A DNA stretch of 11,336 bases, taken from NCBI GenBank assembly GCA_964606415.1, contig CAZSGN010000082.1, positions 1-11,336 on the forward strand. The letters are read 5' to 3'. Below, piece by piece: positions 1 to 5,308 of this stretch; the first letter of the stretch is position 1; the number at the start of each line of letters is the position of its first letter. The notes under the pieces were generated by a model. It was not told the DNA's origin. It did no database searches and saw only the letters and a program-made list of their open reading frames with translations. The translations under genes and the position numbers were made by a program. The DNA comes from CAZSGN01 sp964606415 (GTDB lineage: Bacteria > Bacteroidota > Bacteroidia > Bacteroidales > JBBRXJ01).

Positions 1-88
1 TGTACAACAATATTTTAACAATTTTAACAGTGTCTTATATCATTTAAATATTTAAAGAGTAGAACCCAAAAATTCATATTTCCCTGAT

Positions 89-529
89 TTATTGACAAGG
101 AAGGACAAATTTTTTGTGTGTCCACTCAAATCCCATCCTAAGATAAAATTCATGGGCACGGTTTCTTTTTACATTGGATGTAACCTCAAACTGGACAATT
201 TCCTGGCCCTGCACCCGTTTTTTCAGTTTTTCAAATAATAGCTCACCAACGCCATCACTTCTGAATTCAGACAAAACAAACATTTCCTGTATCTCAGCAA
301 CTTTACCATTATGATGCAACAAATATTGGATGTGGCAACTTAAAAAACCAATCACTTTGTCATTTTTAAGAGCAACCAAATAAATTATGTTATCCTGATG
401 CAAATTATATTGAAAAATATGATGCTGCTTAGGCTGATCATATACTTTTCCTTCCAATTCATTCATCATCAAATACACCGGATAGAAATCTTCCAGCATA
501 GCTTCTCTTATCTTAACCTGACTCATCAT
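89..529 (-). CDS. GNAT family N-acetyltransferase, PhnO-like
   Basis: A 146-residue single-domain GNAT acetyltransferase, predicted cytoplasmic, with no signal peptide. The acetyl-CoA pyrophosphate-binding motif R-x-x-G-x-G is at residues 90-95 (RSDGVG), preceded by the beta-strand E79-I-Q-E-M-F. The C-terminal half closely resembles remembered E. coli PhnO (aminoalkylphosphonate N-acetyltransferase): the LHH-type segment around 71-73, EIQE at 79-82, the TSNVKR segment at 117-122, and AHEFYLRMGFE at 125-135. PhnO moves an acetyl group from acetyl-CoA to the amine of aminoalkylphosphonates. Here no phosphonate genes are nearby, so the substrate is unknown and could be another small amine or amino sugar. 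Two ATGs are adjacent (529 and 526) and either could start it. It follows the sulfotransferase stop by 49 bases. The 88 bases after its stop are AT-rich and show no convincing terminator. Confidence 0.88.
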   Translation of the reverse strand: MMSQVKIREAMLEDFYPVYLMMNELEGKVYDQPKQHHIFQYNLHQDNIIYLVALKNDKVIGFLSCHIQYLLHHNGKVAEIQEMFVLSEFRSDGVGELLFEKLKKRVQGQEIVQFEVTSNVKRNRAHEFYLRMGFEWTHKKFVLPCQ

Positions 530-578
530 TTAAAATTTAAGATCTATTCTGTTCATTATTTTATGTAAAAGGGAGCCA

Positions 579-1457
579 TCAATTATATTTACCCGATAAA
601 AAATCGCGTTCTTTTTTATCAAAAAAATGAAAAATAAATTCTTTACGCAACCCTTTATTGATCTTTCCTTTGACAATATTTGAATAAACATTTTTCCTGT
701 TCCATGCAAAAAAAGGCAGAAATAAAGGCTGTAAAAACAGAAGGCGCGAGGACACCATCCAGCGGGCATCATAATAAATTCCGGCACGCTTACGCTGATC
801 TACCCGGGCAATATTTCCGGAAACAATATGGCTATTGGTGTCAATAGCATTCTTCACCAAAGAATTTTGATGCAGCCCCAGAAAATCATTGATTTGTTGA
901 AGAATATAATCAGGATAAAAAACAAGCTCCTCATAACCAACCCTTTTAACATTCAAATTCCATTTCTTCAGATAATAATCTATCTTTTTATTTTCCAGAA
1001 ACCACCGATAACCATAATAAATCATTGACTTAGGGTGCCTGCAAAAAGAAGCATAAATAAAACTCCTGAAATCCCTGATCAAATAAATAATTCTTAAATC
1101 ATATAATTCATTCAGATGTTTTAATAAAGGATAGGTATTTTTTGAAGAATCGAGAAGGATCATTCCCTCACCATAAAAATGATGAAAATAATTAACCAGA
1201 TTAATATATTTATTTTCTTTATTATCATAACTAACCAGCACCTTACCTGCCCCTTTCCAAAACGAACAATCTTTCATCATTTGTCCGCAGGAACAACCAG
1301 CATGATTAAGTTCGTAATCCAGCTTTTCCTGATCCCAGGTAATCATATCCATTATTTCACCAAGCCCGACTACTTTTTCACTTGTCCCCAAAATCATATC
1401 AAGCATTGTTGAACCTGAATGCCCCAGACCTGCGATATAAAAAAGCTTTTTCTTCAT
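579..1457 (-). CDS. PAPS-dependent sulfotransferase family protein
   Basis: About 292 residues, predicted cytoplasmic. The N-terminus carries a 5'-phosphosulfate-binding loop (GHSGSTML, residues 12-19 from this start). Next come a C-S-C-G motif at 55-58 with C64-S-F-W, a D-S-S-K motif at 103-106, and a 3'-phosphate-binding type segment starting at R128-D-F-R with S137 after it. This order (P-loop, CxCG...CxFW, DSSK, RDxR) is typical of bacterial Sulfotransfer_3-like enzymes, which move sulfate from PAPS to a carbohydrate or other hydroxyl. The reading frame is open up to an ATG at 1484, but I prefer 1457 because MKKK directly precedes the first beta-strand and the gap to the GH42 stop becomes 30 bases instead of 3. 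The gene is visibly more AT-rich than the GH3 gene (sampled 60-base lines 17-32% versus about 48% GC), so it may be a separate acquisition. The acceptor is unknown. Confidence 0.87.
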   Translation of the reverse strand: MKKKLFYIAGLGHSGSTMLDMILGTSEKVVGLGEIMDMITWDQEKLDYELNHAGCSCGQMMKDCSFWKGAGKVLVSYDNKENKYINLVNYFHHFYGEGMILLDSSKNTYPLLKHLNELYDLRIIYLIRDFRSFIYASFCRHPKSMIYYGYRWFLENKKIDYYLKKWNLNVKRVGYEELVFYPDYILQQINDFLGLHQNSLVKNAIDTNSHIVSGNIARVDQRKRAGIYYDARWMVSSRLLFLQPLFLPFFAWNRKNVYSNIVKGKINKGLRKEFIFHFFDKKERDFLSGKYN

Positions 1458-1487
1458 CAAGAAAATAAAGTTTCTGAGTAACAAAAA

Positions 1488-3569
1488 TTAATGATGCCAT
1501 ACAGCAACATCTGTCGACTTTAACACCCTATTACCGATAAAAAACCGGGCATGTTTTGAAACAGGGAGTTCATATTTCTGATCAGAATAATTAACGGCGA
1601 TCCCAAAGCCATCCCGATATTCAATCATGATTCCCTCTGGCAAATCCATTAAATCAATTTTCTCATTTTTATAAACATTTTTCAGGATTTCTTTTTCCAA
1701 CTGACCATCATCCGTATCTATGCCGATATAAGTGACATGCCCCTCACCAAACTCTTTTTTCACAACAGCAGCTTTTCCGGCATAAAAATCATTCTGGTAT
1801 GTAGCCAACACCTCAGACTCTTTAAGCGGATTAATAATATCCCCCCAATTATTCCATTTATATTCTTTTCCCTTATACCTAACCGTTCCATGCTCATCTT
1901 CAGGAATTAAATCATAAGCCATGAACTCCACATTAAGCCATTTTGCAATTGGGGCAACCCATTTATCTTCCCACAAATGGGCATTTTTATCTTTTTGTCC
2001 AGTCCGGCATGTTAAGACAAGATGCCCGCCATTTTTCACATAATTTTTCCATTTCTCAAGCAAATGCAGGTCCAACAACTGATAAGCAGGAGCAATCACT
2101 ACACGATATTGCTGTAAGGAATCTGCTTCTTCCAGAAAATCAACGGGCACACCAAACGATTTGAGGTTCTTATAATACTTATTTTTCAAGTGTCCCATAT
2201 AATTCCATTGCCTTGACCGGGGTTGATTTTGCATTTCCCAGCGATTATCCCTGTTCACCATAAAACCTGTTCTTCGCTTAGGATAATGATCATCAATAGC
2301 GCGCTCAGGCTGATAAAACCTACGAAGATCATTAATCTCATTCATAAATTGCTGAAACTCTATTCCACCATAAGAAGGAGTCACCCCATCCGTACCCACA
2401 ATACCATAATGATACTGCTCACTCCCATAAAGCGGCTGACGGAATCGGTAAGTACAAACAAACTCAGATCCGGTGGCATATGCATGCCATAACCACATCC
2501 TCACAGCACCCGGCTGAGGAAGCGGATTAGACCATTGGCCCCAGTTCACTTGTCCTGGCTGAAGCTCCATGATACCGGTATAACCATTAATGGATCGGTA
2601 ATATTCACCAGCATAAGCAAGCGCAACAGGATTTCCCCGTCGAAATCCACGTTCTCCAACACCTTTGTTATATCCATGTACCATATAAGTCGTATGAGAA
2701 ATAAAATCCAGATCTTGATTTAACCATGGATCCACAGAAGCAATATCATTCTGGAAATTTGTTGTAACCCACTGTTTATCATCAATATATTTCCTGATGG
2801 TATCCGCCTGTAATGAAAGAAACTGGGCCGTCTCTCTCGCCATAAATCGCTTATGGTCAAGTATTTGGTGCGGGTTATTCATTCCGACACTTTTTTTAGG
2901 AAGGGCGATCTGATCAAAATCCTGGTAAGTCATACTCCAAAAAGCCGTTCCCCATGCCTGATTCAAAGAATCAATGGATTGGTATTTCTGTTTCAACCAC
3001 TGGCGAAATCTCTTTTCAGCATTCTCACTATAATCAAAAGTCCCTTTTGGTTCATTATCCAACTGCCACCCAATAATCGCCTCTTCATCTGCATAATGAT
3101 CAGCCAGTGCAGCAATCATTTCAAGGCTGTGCTTACGGAACACCTCACTTGAAAAAGATGCATGCTGCCGTTTGCCATGATCAATTATTTGACCATTTTC
3201 CTTAACACGAAGGATCTCCGGATATTTCCGGGACAACCAGACAGGAGGGGTAGCCGTTGATGTACACATGATAATTTTAAGATCATGCTTTTTGGCTAAT
3301 TCAACTGCCCGGTCTAACCATTCAAAATCATACACATCTTCTTGTGGCTCAAGCATCGCCCAGGCAAATTCGGCAAAATGAGTGAATTCAAATCCCATGG
3401 ACGCCATCTTCTTAAAATCACGTTCCCATTGCCCTGGATCCCAATGTTCGGGATAATAATAAGTCCCGGTCGTGACCAATTGATCAGGGGGAAAAAATTG
3501 TTCTTGAGCATTCATTCTTCCTATAAAAAAAAACGAGAGAAAAATAATAAAGAAAAATAATTTTGTCAT
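1488..3569 (-). CDS. GH42 beta-galactosidase, secreted
   Basis: A 693-residue protein, the usual size for GH42. Residues 1-21 form a hydrophobic signal peptide ending near NAQ. The catalytic TIM barrel starts at about residue 33 (GTYYYPEHW). The acid/base glutamate is E173 in WQLDNEP and the likely nucleophile is E335 in MELQPGQVNWG, both at the expected spacing for the family. Residues of about 430-620 look like the GH42 trimerisation (beta-galactosidase middle) domain, followed by a short C-terminal beta domain ending at WHH. The family removes terminal beta-linked D-galactose, and some members act on alpha-L-arabinopyranose. The signal peptide has no lipobox, so it is probably periplasmic. 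It starts 55 bases after the sulfatase stop with no terminator between, so the two are probably co-transcribed. Sulfatase plus beta-galactosidase suggests removal of sulfate before galactose cleavage, an inference from order only. Confidence 0.93.
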   Translation of the reverse strand: MTKLFFFIIFLSFFFIGRMNAQEQFFPPDQLVTTGTYYYPEHWDPGQWERDFKKMASMGFEFTHFAEFAWAMLEPQEDVYDFEWLDRAVELAKKHDLKIIMCTSTATPPVWLSRKYPEILRVKENGQIIDHGKRQHASFSSEVFRKHSLEMIAALADHYADEEAIIGWQLDNEPKGTFDYSENAEKRFRQWLKQKYQSIDSLNQAWGTAFWSMTYQDFDQIALPKKSVGMNNPHQILDHKRFMARETAQFLSLQADTIRKYIDDKQWVTTNFQNDIASVDPWLNQDLDFISHTTYMVHGYNKGVGERGFRRGNPVALAYAGEYYRSINGYTGIMELQPGQVNWGQWSNPLPQPGAVRMWLWHAYATGSEFVCTYRFRQPLYGSEQYHYGIVGTDGVTPSYGGIEFQQFMNEINDLRRFYQPERAIDDHYPKRRTGFMVNRDNRWEMQNQPRSRQWNYMGHLKNKYYKNLKSFGVPVDFLEEADSLQQYRVVIAPAYQLLDLHLLEKWKNYVKNGGHLVLTCRTGQKDKNAHLWEDKWVAPIAKWLNVEFMAYDLIPEDEHGTVRYKGKEYKWNNWGDIINPLKESEVLATYQNDFYAGKAAVVKKEFGEGHVTYIGIDTDDGQLEKEILKNVYKNEKIDLMDLPEGIMIEYRDGFGIAVNYSDQKYELPVSKHARFFIGNRVLKSTDVAVWHH

Positions 3570-3624
3570 AGGTCTAAAATTTAATAATGATGTATTTTTG
3601 TTTTCAAGTGAAATAACAACTGTT

Positions 3625-5079
3625 TTATTTTACATAATCAGGATTATAATCAGGATTAAGAGAAGGGTGTTTTGCATTATTTTTTGTTTTCCATTTGTTC
3701 AATTCCCTTAATAGCTCATCTTTTTTCTTGGGCATCATATCTGCCAAATTCTCTCGCTCACTAATATCACTTTCAAGATTATAAAGTTCAATTTTTTCAT
3801 CCTCATAATAAAAAATTAACTTGTATTTCCCTTTGCGTATAGCACTGGATGGCTCCCCGCCCTGATTACTATAATGCGGATAATGCCAAAAAAGCGGTTT
3901 CTTTTGATTCATTTCACCCGAATCACTGATTAAGATATCTAAAAACGAGCGGCCATCAACATTCGCATAAGGCTTATTAACCATTTCCATCATTGTGGGA
4001 TATAAATCATGACTAATCACAAGATAATCAGAAATTTCTCCTTCAGTTATTTTTTTCGGCCATGAAATAATAAGCGGCTCACGAATGCCTCCTTCATACA
4101 AAGACCCTTTACCATGACGAAGCGGATAATTATTGGTTGCCGGTGTTTGCCATCCTTCTTCAACCGATAAACCACCATTATCAGAAGTTAGAAAAACAAT
4201 GGTATTCTCATCCACTCTCCTTTCTCTCATTTTATTCAACAACCTTCCCACATTGCGATCCATAGTTTCAACCATCGCCGCGTAAACAGGATTCAGGTAA
4301 AAAGGAGAAGCGCTATCTGCTGCTGCCAGTTTTTTATATTTTTTAATAAGCGAATCCTTTGCTTGTAGCGGAATATGCACAGAATAAAAGGACATAAATA
4401 AAAACAATGGTTTGCTTGCAGTATCCATCACATGCAGTGCTTCATCAGTTAATTGATCGGTAAGATAATCTCCATCTGAAGATTTACTATTTATTTGTGG
4501 TAAAGCATAATTTCCCCGCTTAAAAGGATAAAAATAAGAAGGAGGAGCTCCTCGCTTATTCCCTGCAATATTCATGTCAAAACCCTGATTATTTGGCAAA
4601 TAACCTGTATCCCCCAAATGCCATTTTCCTATAAATGCTGTTTGATACCCATATGATTTTAAAATTTCTGCCATTGTTGTTTCGCCCGAACCCAACTCTT
4701 TGCTAATATCCGGACCAATAAAACGCTCATCAGGCCTGGCACCCCAGTGTTGTCTGCCCGGAATCCAATCTGTTATACCAGTCTGAACCGGATTTTTACC
4801 TGTAAGGATACTCCCCCTGGTAGGCGAAGAAACTGGTGCGGATGCATAGGCATTGATAAAACGCATTCCTTTTGCAGCAAGCTGATCTATATTAGGAGTT
4901 TGGTGAAGTGGATGGCCATAACACCCCAAATCGCTCCATCCTAAATCATCAACTAAAATAAATAAAATATCAGGGTTTTGTTTTTCCCTGATATTTGTAT
5001 CTCTTTCGCTATTAAAGCAGGAATGAAATAAAAAAGCACAGGAAAAAAACAACGCCTGCGTAAGTGATTCATATTTCAT
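3625..5079 (-). CDS. Ser-type S1 family sulfatase, probable lipoprotein
   Basis: 484 residues from the ATG at 5079. An N-terminal hydrophobic segment (about residues 8-20) ends at C21 in FHSC, a loose lipobox, so it is probably a lipoprotein or periplasmic. Type I sulfatase features are in order: metal-binding D44-D45 in LVDDLGWSD, the formylglycine motif S84-S-P-T-R88, GKWHLG at 151-156, H235, and metal-binding D300-N301 in SDNGG. The residue to be converted to formylglycine is serine, not cysteine, so maturation is expected to need a radical-SAM anSME-type maturase, which is not in this window. The substrate is not readable from sequence; the TGITDWIPG segment after the active site recalls exo-acting galactose-sulfate sulfatases, but I cannot assign a subfamily. 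The frame is open 54 codons further upstream, but that part is mostly repeat-encoded, and the AAGGA at 5088-5092 plus the hydrophobic N-terminus favour 5079. Confidence 0.92.
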   Translation of the reverse strand: MKYESLTQALFFSCAFLFHSCFNSERDTNIREKQNPDILFILVDDLGWSDLGCYGHPLHQTPNIDQLAAKGMRFINAYASAPVSSPTRGSILTGKNPVQTGITDWIPGRQHWGARPDERFIGPDISKELGSGETTMAEILKSYGYQTAFIGKWHLGDTGYLPNNQGFDMNIAGNKRGAPPSYFYPFKRGNYALPQINSKSSDGDYLTDQLTDEALHVMDTASKPLFLFMSFYSVHIPLQAKDSLIKKYKKLAAADSASPFYLNPVYAAMVETMDRNVGRLLNKMRERRVDENTIVFLTSDNGGLSVEEGWQTPATNNYPLRHGKGSLYEGGIREPLIISWPKKITEGEISDYLVISHDLYPTMMEMVNKPYANVDGRSFLDILISDSGEMNQKKPLFWHYPHYSNQGGEPSSAIRKGKYKLIFYYEDEKIELYNLESDISERENLADMMPKKKDELLRELNKWKTKNNAKHPSLNPDYNPDYVK

Positions 5080-5083
5080 CTGT

Positions 5084-5178
5084 TTGTTCCTTGTTCTTTG
5101 TTCTTTGTTCTTTGTTCGTTGTTCTTTGTTCTTTGTTCGTTGTTTGTCCGTCCACTGACAGATTCTTTGTTCTTTGTT
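5084..5178. repeat. Heptanucleotide tandem repeat array upstream of the sulfatase
   Basis: Nine consecutive 7-base units run from 5084 to 5146. On the plus strand they read TTGTTCY or close variants: TTGTTCC, three TTGTTCT, TTGTTCG, two TTGTTCT, TTGTTCG, TTGTTTG. A further two units or so follow at 5163-5178 after a 16-base non-repeat spacer. On the transcribed-sense (minus) strand the unit is AGAACAA. The array ends 4 bases before the sulfatase ATG, so it would lie in the 5' leader of the mRNA. Because 7 is not a multiple of 3, three units encode seven residues and no stop codon occurs in any sense frame, which explains the falsely extended open frame (KEQRTKN-type repeats). Unit gain or loss would change leader length but not the coding frame if translation starts at 5079. 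Confidence 0.9.
5088..5092 (-). promoter_or_regulatory. Shine-Dalgarno-like AAGGA before the sulfatase ATG
   Basis: On the minus strand AAGGA lies 8 bases upstream of the ATG at 5079, the standard spacing for ribosome binding. It arises from a variation in the start-proximal heptamer (GGAACAA instead of AGAACAA). The other seven genes have only AT-rich leaders, so this is the only clear purine-rich site in the window. It supports the choice of 5079 as the start. Its use is uncertain because many Bacteroidota mRNAs do not depend on Shine-Dalgarno pairing. Confidence 0.5.
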
Positions 5179-5247
5179 AAGTAATTGGAGATTGTTTGAT
5201 CCGGCACATTTAATCATGCAGGTGTACTTCAAAAAGCTCAATAGAAC

Positions 5248-5297
5248 AAACAGGAACGTATTGACAGCATATTTAATAAATCAATACGATCCTGTTT
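5248..5297 (-). other. Long imperfect stem-loop between the GH3 and sulfatase genes
   Basis: Arms of 17 bases at 5248-5264 and 5281-5297 are complementary at 16 positions, with one mismatch and a 16-base AT-rich loop (5265-5280). The structure begins 11 bases after the GH3 stop in the direction of transcription. No run of U follows directly; the nearest is a 5-T run about 10 bases later. It is therefore not a standard intrinsic terminator. It could be a weak terminator or attenuator, an mRNA end-stabilising hairpin that separates GH3 from sulfatase levels, or a protein-binding palindrome. Confidence 0.72.
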
Positions 5298-5308
5298 ACT
5301 CAATGCCC

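Noticed and set aside
43..56. Perfect 14-base palindrome TTTAAATATTTAAA downstream of the GNAT gene
   Set aside because: It consists only of A and T in an AT-rich stretch, forms a weak stem and has no clear T-tract, so I do not call it a terminator or operator.
530..787. An 85-codon minus-strand open frame
   Set aside because: It overlaps the 3' end of the sulfotransferase in another frame and resembles no protein family.
1458..1484. Sulfotransferase start at 1484 instead of 1457
   Set aside because: It adds nine residues before a normal family N-terminus and leaves only 3 bases to the GH42 stop; possible but less likely.
5084..5178. CRISPR array
   Set aside because: The 7-base units are contiguous with no unique spacers, so this is a simple tandem repeat.
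5080..5241. Upstream extension of the sulfatase reading frame with KEQRTKN-type repeats as a real N-terminal domain
   Set aside because: The extension is mostly the translation of a stop-free heptamer array, and it would bury the hydrophobic export segment 60 residues inside the protein. The ATG at 5079 has AAGGA at good spacing.
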